This document shows positions 45,450-56,524 of a DNA stretch of 64,000 nt, one piece after another. Position 1 is the first letter of the stretch. Each line of letters opens with the position of its first letter. The notes beneath the pieces were generated by a model that was not told the origin of the DNA, did no database searches, and was given only the letters and a program-made list of their open reading frames with translations. The stretch lies in assembly GCF_000276665.1 (NCBI RefSeq), contig NW_004955475.1, forward strand, positions 4,148,431 to 4,212,430, given 5' to 3'. A program made the translations under genes and the position numbers. The stretch comes from Chinchilla lanigera. Lineage: Eukaryota > Chordata > Mammalia > Rodentia > Chinchillidae.

Positions 45450-46671
45450 TCCAGTAACAAGAAAAGTAAATAGGACAGACTGTGATACCAGTGAGAGGGG
45501 TTGTTGCTGTGATGTTACCTACCCATGTGGTTCAGAAGCCTTTGGAACTTGGTTGTGGGAAGAGTTTGGAAAGGTTTGGAGATGCTGGTTGAAGAAGCAG
45601 CTCTGGAATGCTGTAAGCTGAATTTGATGGGAGATTCTAGTAAGCCCTCAGAAGACCATAATGTTGATTGCAATGCAGCTGGAAAAGACCAAGCTCAAGA
45701 AATTTCAACTGGGAAAAAGGATCTCATTTACAGTTAGACTCCAGACCATATATATTATGCTCTGGCAAAAAGTATGTCTGCATTTTGCTCAAGTCCAGAG
45801 ACTTTCCCTGACACTAAGATTAATGGCAACAAATAATAAATCTTGTGGAACAAATTTCAAGCAGTCTAATGTTGAGGCAGTGGCATGGCTACTACTGAGG
45901 GCTTTTAGCCAGTTGTACCTTCAGAATCAAGAGCAAAAGGCCCAGCAGAATGATTTTAAAAGTTTTAAATTTGGCCAGTAAAGCTGCAGACTACAAAGAT
46001 GGATCAGAGGAGAATTCTGTTGCTGAGAAGGCACAAGACAATAGAAAAATGACCTGAGGACATTACATGAATAAGTAGGACTCCACCCTTTGCAGCCTTA
46101 AAATTGCAAAGTTGAAAGACTTTGCTTTGAGAGAGCACCAGAGCACCAGTTCCTAAAAAATGGCTGCACCCTAGGAAATATGTTCCACTGGATTGAGTTC
46201 ATAGTGCTCAGCAATCTAGGAACTCAACTCCTAGAACCAAAAGAGAAGGAAGCCTGAGGACTACTCCATCTGGTTGCAGACTTTGGTGACATTCACATTG
46301 TGCTGGTTTTAGGTGCATGCAAAATACAAGAGTTGTGGGGTCAAGAAGGATTCCACCCAAATTTCAGAAGGCCTGGGATACCAGTGCGCTCCTGAGAGGG
46401 CAGTGTGTTAAGCTGTGTGAAGTTGAAGGTACAGTGGAGACCCTCAGGGAACTGGAGAAGTCAAGAACATGGATCATCTGAGCAAAGTGGCAAGAAGTGA
46501 GCAAAGCTAGTCAAAGAGAGAAGCCATGGGGGCTACAACCCCCAAAGTACCATATCAGTGCAGCCACCAAGACCACTGGAATTCAAATTTTTCCACAGAT
46601 TGCACTGGATGCTGGATATGGAACTGAGATTTAATATTTGCCCTGCTAGATTTTGGACTTGCTTTGGTCCT
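45450..46671 (+). mobile_element. MaLR internal region remnant, plus strand
   Basis: Plus-strand counterpart of 41215-42050, starting near 'cccatgtggttcagaagcc' and running into an LTR at 46672. Two overlapping frames (45525-45737, 45661-45981) are pieces of one decayed reading frame. Known MaLR internals encode no complete retroviral proteins. Confidence 0.75.
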
Positions 46672-47165
46672 TGTTATAGCTAGTGTCCAGATGTTCCTGC
46701 AAAACTTCATGCAGTCATAAGTGTGGTTTATCAGAGGTTGCTGGATCTACAGTGTGTGATTCTAGGATTGTGTGATGCTGTGATCAAGGGTATGTGATTA
46801 CTAAATTAGTTCACTGAATGCTTTAACATAGTTCTGAAGTAAGTAATGGAAAGGTCCACCTTGTTTGTGAGTGCTACCCACCATAAGAGTGTTTCCTGGA
46901 TAAAACATAAGAAACAGAAAAAAGGTTGAGGTCATTGCTTATTGCTTCATTTGCTGCATTAGTTGCTTCTTGCTGCTTCTATGTCCTTCTGCCTGCCATG
47001 AACTATTTCTTCTCTGTGATGCCCCTCTGCCATGCCACCCTACCCTGGAGTCCACTGATTGTGGAGTGAGACCTCTACAAACTGTGAGCCAAAATAAACT
47101 TTCCTCTTTTAACTTTGGGGGTCAGGTATTTTGGCTCAATAATGAGAAAAGTAACCAAGATAGCC
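46672..47165 (+). mobile_element. MaLR LTR, plus strand
   Basis: Starts 'tgttatagctagtgtccaga' and ends near 'tattttggctcaataatgag'. It shares with 5018-5457 the segments 'gtgatcc/gtgattct', 'ctgccatgccaccctaccct', 'gagacctctacaaactgtga' and 'ccaaaataaac', the last carrying the polyadenylation signal. Confidence 0.8.
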
Positions 47166-47424
47166 CCATGCCCTTCTATCCCTATTTGTAACTTTTGTAA
47201 TGGGACTATTTATTTTATTCCTTTGTATGTTAGATGTGTTTAACTTTGTTTTCATTTGTACAAGGGATCACAGCTAAGAGTTTGTTGTAAATGTCAGAGG
47301 AGTATTTGGACTTGTACTTTTCAGCAATGCTGAAACTGTTAGGACTTTGGTAACTCTTGGAGATGGACTAAATGCCTCTGCATAAAGAGATGTGCATAAC
47401 ACTTTGGGGGGCCAGGGGCAGAGT
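47166..47424 (+). mobile_element. MaLR internal 3' end
   Basis: Ends 'ttggggggccaggggcagag' (purine-rich, a plausible polypurine tract) directly before an LTR start at 47425. This suggests the LTR at 46672 was inserted into, or recombined with, another MaLR internal region. Confidence 0.55.
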
Positions 47425-47580
47425 GTTATGGCTTGTATCTAGATGTCTCCCCAAAGCCTCATTTGCTCATAGATGGGGCTTTTCTGAGCTGGTCTGATCT
47501 AGGGTATGTGATACTGAGATTAGGGTGTGTGGTACTAAATTAGTCCACTGACTGGTTTAGCATAGTTCTGCATGTGGTAG
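47425..47580 (+). mobile_element. MaLR LTR 5' fragment
   Basis: Begins TGTTATGGCTTGTATCTAGA and follows 5018-5170 ('gatctagggtatgtgatact', 'actgactggtttagcatagt'). Truncated after about 155 bp. Confidence 0.75.
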
Positions 47581-47955
47581 AGTATAATAGAGCTATTTAT
47601 ACATTGGAAATTCAGTCAAAGATTTGGGGCTCACTATAGTGTTCTATGCAAGTCCATATCAGGAGGCCAAAGAGTCTGTGACGGAAGGCTGAAGTGTCTG
47701 CACTGGAAACCAGGAGATGATGTTCACATTAAAGGCAAAGACCAGAGCTCCTCTGCAGTAAGAGAACTGAGCTTTCTTTCTTCATTTCCCTTTTATTCCA
47801 TTCAAGTGACAAGTCTATTGTTTGGTGCCACTCACATCAAGGGTGGAGCATCTGTCTTCAGTAAATCCCTTCATCCACACCCAGAATTATGCTGATCCAA
47901 TTTAGTTGGACAATTCTTACCAAATTGACACAATCAGTGAACTATCACACCGAAG
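47581..47955 (-). mobile_element. MaLR-type LTR fragment, minus strand (tentative)
   Basis: Order like the minus LTR at 42658: 'ttcccttttattccattcaa', 'caagtctattgtttggtgcc', 'catcaagggtggagcatc', 'acaccc'. Diverged; the borders are approximate. Confidence 0.5.
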
Positions 47956-47959
47956 ATTC

Positions 47960-48416
47960 TTCTCTACAATATATATGATGAGGAAGAAGGAGATAGACAC
48001 AGAAATACTTTGGCTACATATGAGGATCAGGCTTTAGACATACTATTTTATTTTTTTCTGGAAGTCCAAGAATAATTGTCATTGCTATTTTAAAGAGTAA
48101 GAAACTATAAACCGGAGTATTTGCATTGTTTGCCCATAGCCATACAGGTAGGAGGTAGTGGTCACAGAATTTGAACTGAGGGCTATTTTCAAACTCCACC
48201 CCTTTTCTCCACTAAGTCTGATAAGTTTAGCCCAGTGGCTGCTGCAATATTTCACCAAGAAACTAACTATGAAGCTTCCAAAGCTATCATTTTGAGCTGA
48301 AATATACTATCCTATGATTTATGCCCATTTGTGCTGCAGTCTGTATCATACAAAAACAAAAACAAAAGCCAAGTCCTTGCAAGAAATTGTCCTCTTAAGT
48401 GCTTGAAGACATCTAT
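47960..48416. other. No gene; unassigned
   Basis: No clear element; a faint MIR-like bit at about 48120-48190. Confidence 0.4.
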
Positions 48417-48900
48417 TGTGGGGTTGTAGGGGAAAGGGGATCTCTAGTAGGCAGGGACAGCAGAGAAACTAGGCCTGGGAAGAGAGAGGAAGTAGAAAGG
48501 AGGAAAGTGGTTGTGGTTGCTTGAAAAAACCAAAATATTAAATGTTCAGAGACAGGTGGCTACTGCAGGGACAAGCAGACTGCAGCAGTTGGGTGAACCA
48601 GATCCTACCCTACCAACAGCCTAAAGACGAATAACAAGCCAGTGCCCCCAAGACTGAGGGAAGGGTCAAAGAGGAACACACAAACCACAATAAAAGCAAC
48701 CCGTAGACCCCACGTTGGGGGTCTTCCAACTCTGGAGCCCCCTTCTCTTTAGAGAAGTATGTATTGTTTTCTTTAGAATAAAAACTCACTTTCACTTGAT
48801 GACTTCCTTACACGCCTTTCCTTTAGTTTTGTATTGTACTAGACTGAGAGCCTGCACCCGGGAACATCATAAGGTTTGTGGTCATACCCCAGATACAACA
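48417..48900 (+). mobile_element. ERV1-type LTR (5' LTR)
   Basis: Starts TG (48417 or 48419) and ends CA at 48900. It carries AATAAA at about 48777 followed by the R/U5-like 'aactcactttcacttgatga'. The next bases form a tRNA-Pro-like primer-binding site, which fixes this as the 5' LTR of a gammaretrovirus-like (class I) endogenous element. Old copy. The flanking duplication was not resolved because the other end is missing. Confidence 0.75.
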
Positions 48901-48902
48901 TT

Positions 48903-48920
48903 TGGGGGCTCACCCCGCAT
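48903..48920 (+). other. Primer-binding site, tRNA-Pro-like
   Basis: TGGGGGCTCACCCCGCAT, two bases after the LTR. It agrees at about 14 of 18 positions with the tRNA-Pro primer-binding site used by many class I elements. Confidence 0.75.
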
Positions 48921-49258
48921 TGGGAGACGACCGCAGAGAAGGTCAATACACCTCAGCCCGAATGGATCAAGCTGTGGAGGAATGACAGTGAATATGGAGC
49001 ACCCTCCTTTAGCTTTGGTTCTTGGGAGGTCCCCCCCCGCAGCCATGATTAGCATGGCCAAATCCTCAGGGCTGTCTTCTATCTTTTCTCTGGGTGTCAA
49101 GGGACCCTATACTTGGTGGAAGGGTGTAATCTCATATGGCTTAGTGGTGGTCCGTGAGATCTCTGTAGGTCTTGGAACTGACTTGCAACTATTCCTGGCA
49201 ACCTCTTTGAGGGTTTATACACACCCACCTATGCCAAGAGAGCCCCTTCTCTTGGATA

Positions 49259-49466
49259 GTCTAGGTCAGTGATGATGAAACTTTTAGAGGCCAAGTGCCC
49301 AAACAGCAACCTAAAACCCACGTTTATCACAAAGTGCCAACACTGAAAGTAAATCTAAATGCTCAGCTGCTGTGGTGATGCTGGGGCGACTTGGCTTGCA
49401 TGCTGACAGACAGGACACTGCATACACATGCATATGTGCCATAGGTTCGCCACCACTGGTCTAGGT
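49259..49466. mobile_element. hAT MITE with 8-bp TSD
   Basis: A 192-bp element at 49267-49458. The terminal inverted repeats CAGTGATGATGAAAC and CAGTGGTGGCGAAC (minus) are imperfect. It is flanked by exact GTCTAGGT at 49259-49266 and 49459-49466. Contains 'aagtgcccaaacagcaacct' and 'catatgtgccataggttcgc', typical of a hAT family that I associate with rodents (URR1-like). Inserted into the ERV1 leader. Confidence 0.88.
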
Positions 49467-49789
49467 AGATTCACTCCTGTGGAGAGGAGGGAATGAATGA
49501 AAGGAGACATAGTCCCCATATTTATCTCCTTTGTCCAAGGACCCTATGGCCCATCCTTTTAGGGGTCATTTTTTATGCCTATTGGACCCTCAGTCATAGT
49601 TCTTAAGCCAGAAATTGGCTCAAACTCCTGAAAATTCTTCTTCTGTCTCTACCTCTCCTTTGCCAATCCCTGTCAGTTGCTTTCTCTGATGGCACAATTT
49701 TTTATCTAGAGAGTGCTAATTGGTGTGATCCATCTGAGGTGTCCCCAGGTTCAAACCTAAATTTCTACTTAACACTGTGAATGCACAGA

Positions 49790-49813
49790 CACACACACAC
49801 ACATACACACACA

Positions 49814-49847
<34 letters not shown>
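49790..49847. repeat. (CA)n microsatellite, interrupted
   Basis: A CA run with two or three 'cata' interruptions. Confidence 0.97.
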
Positions 49848-49849
49848 TT

Positions 49850-50445
49850 TTCTGTAAAGATAAACATGACATTTTCAAGCTTTGGCATTTTTTCAGTCAG
49901 TCCTTTCTCCAGGCTGGTTGCTTATAACCCTCAGAAGACATCTACATATCTATGTGAGAGTATCAGTGAAGAGTAGCGTGGAACTATCACCTCCTTTATT
50001 CTGAACACGGACCTTCCTGTTCATGCACCCTTAGGAGGAGTAATCTGTGACCTAATATTCATAGAAAATGGGTGATGTTTGAAGGTGTTGCTGTGTCCCC
50101 ACAATGCTTTGAGAAGCTCATGGCAAAATGAAAATAGCAATGAATAAGAAGTTGAAATTTTCATTTGTAAGTGCAAGCCGTTTCTTGGTAGCTGTGTGAC
50201 TTTGATTTTCAAGCAGTTGCTTTAACTTCCCTAAGCTCAAAAAGCTGTATGTTGTCTTCATTTTCAGCTTTAAATAAAGCATTGTTTTCATCTTCAGCAG
50301 CCCTGCTGAAGGTATGATAAGGCTGGAACTGGACCCGGGCAGTGCCCTAAACAAAAGATTATGAGTTATTAGCTTAAATGAAAGAATTAGATGGTGCTGG
50401 TATAGAGTTTTTAGGGGAAACCCAGACAAATGAATTTTACTGCAC
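49850..50445. other. No gene; unassigned
   Basis: Overlapping minus-strand ORFs (50021-50429) have no recognised domain. No repeat family assigned. Confidence 0.4.
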
Positions 50446-50449
50446 CTGA

Positions 50450-50762
50450 AGACTTCTCCTTCTGCCTACAAATTTAGCTCTTTCCTCAAGAGAGTCTTTT
50501 CCTGACTGCTGCCTCTAACACTGTACCACTGTACTACCCTCTACTCTCTTATTCTGCTTTTCTGACTGAAATATTATATCATTCTTTGTTTATTGCCTTA
50601 TTATTTCCCTTTGTAAAAGTGAGCTCCATGAAGGCAAACGCTTTTGTTCATTGTTCTGTCACCAGCACCTAAATAGTGCTTAGCACTCAGTAAACATATG
50701 TTTAATAATTAAATAACTAAATGAGTGAATGAATGAATGAATGAATGAATGAATGAATGAAT
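50450..50762 (+). repeat. L2 3' end with (GAAT)n tail
   Basis: Canonical L2 end: 'gtgagctccatgaaggcaaa', 'tcattgttctgtcaccagca', 'agtgcttagcactcagtaaa', then a GAAT tetranucleotide run (50725-50762), as L2 elements end in short tandem tails. Confidence 0.88.
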
Positions 50763-50769
50763 AAAAACA

Positions 50770-52145
50770 AAGGCATAGCTATGCTGACTCAATGCATGAT
50801 GTGGAGGAAGTCTACCACAGAAAGTATTCTCTGCTATAGCCTGTGAATATCAACCCTTGCCCTACTCCATTCTCCAAAGGCCTTAGTTTGTTAAGAACTC
50901 TTCCAAAAGGGATTAAACGGTCCAGATTATAGGCTGAAAATTGTAGGACCTCATCAGTTTTCTGCTTCCTGTTGGCATAGACGTCACTTTATAAAATACC
51001 ACTCAGAGGCCTTCTCTCAGGAAACACTGCCTATACTGCCCTCCCATGGCCAGATTCAAATATCTAAATGAATATTCAGGAACATCAGTTTCCTCTTGTT
51101 TCTTTGCATAGGTCTATTCCAGACTGATTTCACATTTATTTTGATCCTGTTTCAGTTATATTTCAAACAAGTTAATGGGCAAAACCTTCTGTCAGTACTC
51201 AGCATAGAGAGAAGACAGCATGGGTATACAAGCCCCTTCAGAGGAAGTACAACGGTTTCCAATGAAGCTTAGGTTCTTTCTGGAGCATCCAAACCCAGTC
51301 ACGCATCAATTCAAGACCGGGATGGGTAGTGAATGCTTCACTCTCAGGGCTAAGAATTTCGTTTGGGAACCTAATTACCTGGATAGTTTCATTCTTGAGC
51401 TTCATTAGTTAGCTATGTCCTCTGACTTCCATCCCCAGGTTTTACTGATCTAAAGGCTTCATTTCAACTGTAAATCACTGGAAATTAAGGGCACTAAGCA
51501 ATCATCATCAAATTAAGTATAAAGTTTTGCTTATAAGAGATGCAGATCAAGAACTACATAGATAAACAGTTAAGTTGGTAGGTAGATAATGATAAAAATA
51601 AGTTGAGATTACAATAACAGGAAAAGGGTTAGTTCAGCTGATAAGTTTACAAGAAAGTAGACTATGTGGTGGAGGAGATTAAGGCATTGACTGTCAGGGA
51701 TTATATTTTGTGTAGAAGTCCAAGATAGTCCCCCAATGATATTCTGAATAAAGATGTTAAGAGAGGCCAGGACAGTATCAAAGCTTGGCAAAGAGAAATG
51801 TGTTGGACACATGGATACAGAAATACATGAGGGCTCAAGTAGATCTTAAACATACTCTATACGAAAACAGCAAAACAAAGAATAATATGTATGATATATG
51901 ATGTTTGAGATAAAGAAGAGCAGAAATGAGAAAATATTTTTGTATCTGCTTATATCTGTATTTAAAATTAGAAAAACACACGAAAACTATGAAGCCGGTG
52001 ACCTCTGATGGGTAAATAGAGAAAATACATTATGAATATTTTTATAGTTTGATTTGTTTTACCATGTGAATATATTACCTAATCAAAAGTTAAATTTAAA
52101 AGTGTTACATTTTCTGTGTGGGCTTCATAAATCACACTCTTCCTT
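50770..52145. other. No gene; unassigned
   Basis: AT-rich; no recognised element or coding signal. Confidence 0.4.
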
Positions 52146-52147
52146 GC

Positions 52148-52257
52148 CCTGCCTGCCCTTCCCTTCCCTTCCCTCTCCTCTGCTCTACTCCCCTCCTCTA
52201 GCCTCCCCTGCCCTGCTGTCTCCTTCCCTTTCCTTCTCTTCTCTCCTTACCAACCCA
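52148..52257. repeat. CT-rich low-complexity tract
   Basis: Irregular 'cttccc', 'ctcccc' and 'ccctgcc' units on the + strand; a polypyrimidine tract of about 110 bases. Confidence 0.9.
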
Positions 52258-52735
52258 TTTCTGGTTTTCATCATGCAATAGCCCACGGGGTCTAAAAGGG
52301 GGAAGTGTGGGGGGAGGCTCATCATTCTCAGTTTACAGAAGGAGAGGAAAATGACTAATGACAGCTCTCACTGCTTCATGGGAATGGAAACAACAATGGA
52401 CTAAAAAACCAGAAGGCCCAGTTCTGGGAAAAAATAATTCAGAATCTGTACAGCTTTACACATTTGGAATTTTAACAGGCTGTTATGCCAGCCTAGAATG
52501 TGCCTTTCCCATCCTCCAGGCCAGAGCTCTTGATGGTGTACCACACTGCTGATGGAGAAGGGAACAGCAAAGAAGAATCTAAAGAAAATTATCCTCCGAG
52601 AATAATAAACTGTACCTCATATTTAACTAGAATTTCACAGCTTCCCAAATACTGTGGCCTTTTTTTGCATATCAACCTCATAGCAACCTTGTGAAAGAAA
52701 TGCAGCAGGAAATAGGAATCTAAAATATTAACTAC
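52258..52735. other. No gene; unassigned
   Basis: No recognised element. Confidence 0.4.
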
Positions 52736-52739
52736 CCAC

Positions 52740-52970
52740 ACACATTATTCCTCTTCCCTGCTGTACTTTTTCTACTTAGCTCTTAGACCTAACATGCTCG
52801 CTGCATATTTTATGTAATCATTGCCTTAGTATATCTCTTCTCTGTTAGAATAATTATTCCACAAGGACAAGATTTTTGTCTGTTTTGTTCTCCATTCAGT
52901 CCCTAAAAGAGTATCTGCTACATAGCAGGTGCTCAATAAATATTACTAAAACAGTGAATAAGCCTTTGTT
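52740..52970 (+). repeat. L2 3' end
   Basis: 'attattccacaaggacaaga', 'tgtctgttttgttctccatt', 'catagcaggtgctcaataaa' and 'tatta' are the standard L2 terminal order. Confidence 0.8.
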
Positions 52971-52979
52971 TGCAAGTGT

Positions 52980-53885
52980 GGGGATGGAGAGAGAGAGAAA
53001 AGCCTAATTTTACATATGAATAAGCTGATATCCAGAGGGTTTAAGTAACTTTATCAGGAAAAACTTCTGAACTTTCTTTTTCCAAGCTACCTTCTTCAGT
53101 TCACTGCCGGCTTGGTTCAGCTGCATCTCACCTGGTCCAAAGGAAACGTTTACTGCAGACACCTCTGCCCTCTCTGGGGCCAGCTTCAAACTTGGTGGCT
53201 ACAGGTAATCTAGCATTCACCACTTCATCAGCTCATTCATCCATTCTACAGTTACAGAATACCTGTTAAGTATTTTAAAAGACTTGGCCAGGCCTTATTG
53301 TCTTTACATACTCAAGCAGATGTGTATCACAAACACTCAAAGAGCTTTCTTAAGTTTTCATTCTCCCTAGAATGCAGACCGGTGGCGAGGGGGAAAGGAA
53401 CAAAAAGTTAAATTTGTGTCTGCTCAGCAGATACCTGTAAGGTTCCTCTCTCTTCCACATCCTACCTGGCAATTTTCTCATCAGCAGAATCATGTTTACT
53501 TGATAGAATTGCTGGAAAGGTTAAGTTAAATACACATGAAAAGTACTTAGAACAGTATCTGGCCCAGAATAAAGACTGGCTTGGTACATGTAAGCTATTT
53601 TTCCCAAGACTTAGTACATTCATAATCATAATGTTAGGGCACAGCACCCCTGGAATGAAGGAGGCTGGGCAAATATCCACTCCTGGCAAGTAAGGCTCAT
53701 AATGCCCAAGGAGCCCTTAGGGAGCTGTACAACTTTTTTTTTTTTTAATACTGGCTCTGTTTGGCAGTCGCTGTGTGGAAAAGATACTTCACCTCTTCCA
53801 GCCTTACTTTCCCTAACTTTAAAGTACAACGAGTGTTGTTGTGGGGAATAAACGACCTACCGAGTGGGAATGTCTGAGGATTATA
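52980..53885. other. No gene; unassigned
   Basis: MIR-like traces near 53480-53560 and 53760-53830 only. Confidence 0.4.
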
Positions 53886-53889
53886 ATAT

Positions 53890-54600
53890 ATTAAAATAGT
53901 AAAGGATATCACTAATTGAGCCCTTCCAATGGGAAGAACAGTGTGTCAAGTGTTTTATATAAATTATATTATTTCATCTTCACAACAATATCAATAACCA
54001 GGTATTGACACTTTTCTAGTTTCACAGGAAAATGTGATGGTTGATTTTATGTGTCAACTTGGTGCTCAGATGTTTGATGAAACATTATTCTGGATATTTA
54101 TATGAAGGTGACTTTCTAGATGATATTTATGTTTAAGTAAAATTTTCAAAAATGTTTCTTTGCCATGTTGGAAATCTAACCCAGGGCCCGCTACACACCC
54201 AGCCAGAAATTTACATATAAATGGAAAAATTTGAGCAAAGCAAATTACTGCCAATATGACTCCCAGTTGATAATACTAGTACATCAAAGACTGACCTTTC
54301 CTGAGAAGGCAGAAATTCTGCCAGTAGACCGCCTTAGGACTCAGACTGCAATTTTGTCCTGGCACTCTAGCTTGCCAACATATCCTACAGATTTTGGACT
54401 TGTACCATCACAGTTATGGGAGCCTAGGCTTTGAAATTAATCTTTCTCTGTATATATGTAAATATCCTGTTTCTTCTGTTTCTCTGGGGAATCCTGACTA
54501 ATAAATAGGAAAACTGAAACTTAAATGGTTAAATTGCTTGCAGGAAGTTACACAGCTGGTCAGCGGCAAAACCAGAAACTGACTCCAATATTTTTTCTCC
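53890..54600 (+). repeat. MIR SINE split by an LTR-like element
   Basis: The left half (53890-54032: 'gagcccttccaatgggaaga' to 'ctagtttcacagg') continues at about 54505-54595 ('ggaaaactgaaacttaaatg', 'gttacacagctggtcagcgg'). Confidence 0.7.
54033..54504 (+). mobile_element. LTR-like interspersed repeat
   Basis: Starts TGTGATGGTTGATTTTATGT and ends near 'ggggaatcctgactaataaa', with 'tttggacttgtaccatcaca' inside. This is a known mammalian repeat type that I cannot name safely. AGGAAAA occurs on both sides and may be its target duplication. A short minus-strand ID-like piece lies at about 54155-54215. Confidence 0.6.
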
Positions 54601-55345
54601 TTGTCCTTCACCTCTCTCATTCAATCCAGCAGTATCTACCCTCCTCTACCCAACTCCACTGACTATATTTCTGCAGCAGCCCTTCAACTGAGCTCTCTAT
54701 CTCCGCTTTCATTCTTCTTCAATCCATTCTCCATAAAGCTTGCAAAAGTCATCTTCTCAGACAACATAGAAGGTCCCTTCATTCTACTGCTTCAAACATT
54801 TTCTATTGTATTTAGAATAAATTGCACTTACCACTTACCGAGTACTATAACGAACACTGTGAACAGGTCAGGTCACATGATACACACAATAACACCATGG
54901 CCAGTACGATCATTGCCCCACTTTATAGAGGGCATAACTGAGGCACAGAAAGATTAGGTAACATGTTTAAGGTTACATACCTAAGAAGTGACAGTCTGGT
55001 TCTAGAGCCCATGCTAGTAGACACTTAACAACTTTGCCTTATAGTACAGCCAGTGGACACATTTTCTGGGATTACAAGGTTCTGTGTAAGATGGTTCTTG
55101 CTCAACTCTTAGTTCTCTTGTCATGTAACTCTCCTCCCTTTCTCCCTGTGTTCCGGTCATGCTGGCCTTCTTTCTATCACTTAAGCACGTCAAGTTGTTT
55201 CTATATGGCATTTGCATGTGCTATTCCAGCTTTTTTCTTTCTACTTAGCAACCTTATTGTCTCTTCCTTTAATAATTTTTTCTGTAATCAAATGTGTCAG
55301 GATCTTTATCCAAATCCCTACACAATTAGCTCAACTTAAATGACA
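54600..55345 (+). repeat. L2 fragment interrupted by MIR
   Basis: L2-type text at about 54600-54825 ('gcagcccttcaactgagctc', 'aaagtcatcttctcagacaa') and at 55090-55345 ('atggcatttgcatgtgctat'), with a MIR at about 54830-55030 ('tgaggcacagaaagattagg') between. Confidence 0.65.
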
Positions 55346-55349
55346 CTTC

Positions 55350-56073
55350 CCTAGAATGGCAGGCAGGCCTTTTGACAAGATATCTCCTTATGACAATGGA
55401 CCTTCTTAGAGATCGCTAGGTCCGCTTTTCTTCCTCAATATCTGATTTCCAAGAATAATAGCTCAATTAGCAGCTAGTCATAAAACACACACACATGGGT
55501 GTGCGCCCAAAACAAAAACACCATGCTACAAAAAATTTTCGAAACACTGAGAGTCTAAGAAGTTCCTCTCAACATCACATGGGGCTGTTTGGGGGCCTTT
55601 CCCAGTCCCTCCTTGAGCAGAAAATCCAAAAAACCTTGGGCTGAGTCAGAAAAGATTGTTTCTTGTGAATGAAATTCCTGTTGGATCTCATAACACTCAA
55701 AGAAAATAAATATTAGGTCTAGTCTTCTGAGGTCTGAATTTAGGAAAGTGGGAAAGGTCTTACCCTACCCACCCAGGTGTATATCTCCTTTGGCCTGTCA
55801 GAAAAAAAAACAATACACCAGCACAGTTTACACAGCCCTTTCTTGTCTATGTCTGTTCATGTAATTCTCACAGTAGACTTGGAAAACAAGTGGGGCTGTG
55901 TAATAGGCTTAATATATCGAGGAGACTGGGTCATAGGGTGCTTATATATTTGGTAAAACATTCTAGGTTTGTCTGTCTGGCTGTGATTTGCATTTCAATC
56001 TTAAACTGTGTACAGTAGATTGCCTTACACATTGTGGGTGGGCCTCATTCAATCATTTAGACCCTAATCCAAC
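55350..56073. other. No gene; unassigned
   Basis: MIR-like trace at about 55840-55900. No gene signal. Confidence 0.4.
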
Positions 56074-56198
56074 AAAAAAAGAGTAAAAGGGGCTGGGGAT
56101 TTAGCTCAGCGGCAAAGCGCCTGCCTGGCAAGCGCAAGGTCATGAGTTTGGTTCCCGGTACCGGAGAAAAACCAAAAAAAAAAAAAAAAGAGTAAAAG
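56074..56198 (+). mobile_element. ID SINE with 16-bp TSD
   Basis: The ID consensus body starts at 56090: 'ggggatttagctcagcggca', 'gcgcctgcctggcaagcgca', 'ggttcccggtaccgg', then 'agaaaaacc' and poly(A). AAAAAAAGAGTAAAAG is at 56074-56089 and 56183-56198. Very close to the copies at 56987, 60127 and 61456, so a young group. Confidence 0.95.
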
Positions 56199-56261
56199 AA
56201 AATTCCTTCCGCCTACTTGACTGCTTGAATGAGTACACTGGTCATTTATGGTCTTCAGAAT

Positions 56262-56520
56262 TTTTTTTCCTTTTTTTTACTAGCACATGTTTGTGGTACA
56301 CAATGATTACACTTATCATGGGGGAGTTTGTACCTGTACACAACATATCTCAGTTCTTACTTTATCTCCTTCCTCTCCCATCCTTCCATGTTCTCTCTAA
56401 CTCTTGTTCCCCTTCCAGTTTGCAAAAGCTCTATTTCCATTTTTTATGATTCTTTTTCCCACCCCTTTACCTTCCCTTTTCTCACTCCCTCTATCTCTTC
56501 TTCCCCTTTTTACTTCTCAA
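56262..56520 (-). mobile_element. L1 3' UTR fragment, minus strand
   Basis: Poly(T) followed by 'agcacatgtttgtggtacac', which parallels the left end of the minus L1 at 33840 ('ggtacatgtttgcaaatcat'). A C/T-rich 3' UTR follows. It ends where a plus-strand L1 fragment begins. Confidence 0.65.
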
Positions 56521-56524
56521 AAAA

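Larger units (their letters stand above)
48901..49789 (+). mobile_element. ERV1 leader / gag-region remnant, interrupted
   Basis: Sequence downstream of the primer-binding site, split by a hAT element at 49267-49458 and fading before the CA repeat at 49790. A 185-codon open frame (48715-49272) crosses the LTR-leader junction and is not a genuine gag. No pol or env sequence is present. Extent is approximate. Confidence 0.55.

Noticed and set aside
45525..45981. Open frames with a matching partner at 41473-41997, suggesting a gene family
   Set aside because: Both are internal sequence of MaLR retroelements flanked by LTR pieces, and both are broken by stops.
48715..49272. 185-codon plus-strand ORF, the longest in the window
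   Set aside because: It crosses the ERV1 LTR, primer-binding site and leader, and runs to the hAT insertion. It shows no gag or other domain, so it is fortuitous.
49790..49847. Regular repeats resembling a CRISPR-like array
   Set aside because: Simple CA microsatellite; no spacers, and the genome is mammalian.
56090..56160. tRNA-like sequence with A- and B-box motifs
   Set aside because: It is the tRNA-derived head of an ID SINE with poly(A) and target duplication; the cloverleaf and 3' end of a real tRNA gene are missing.
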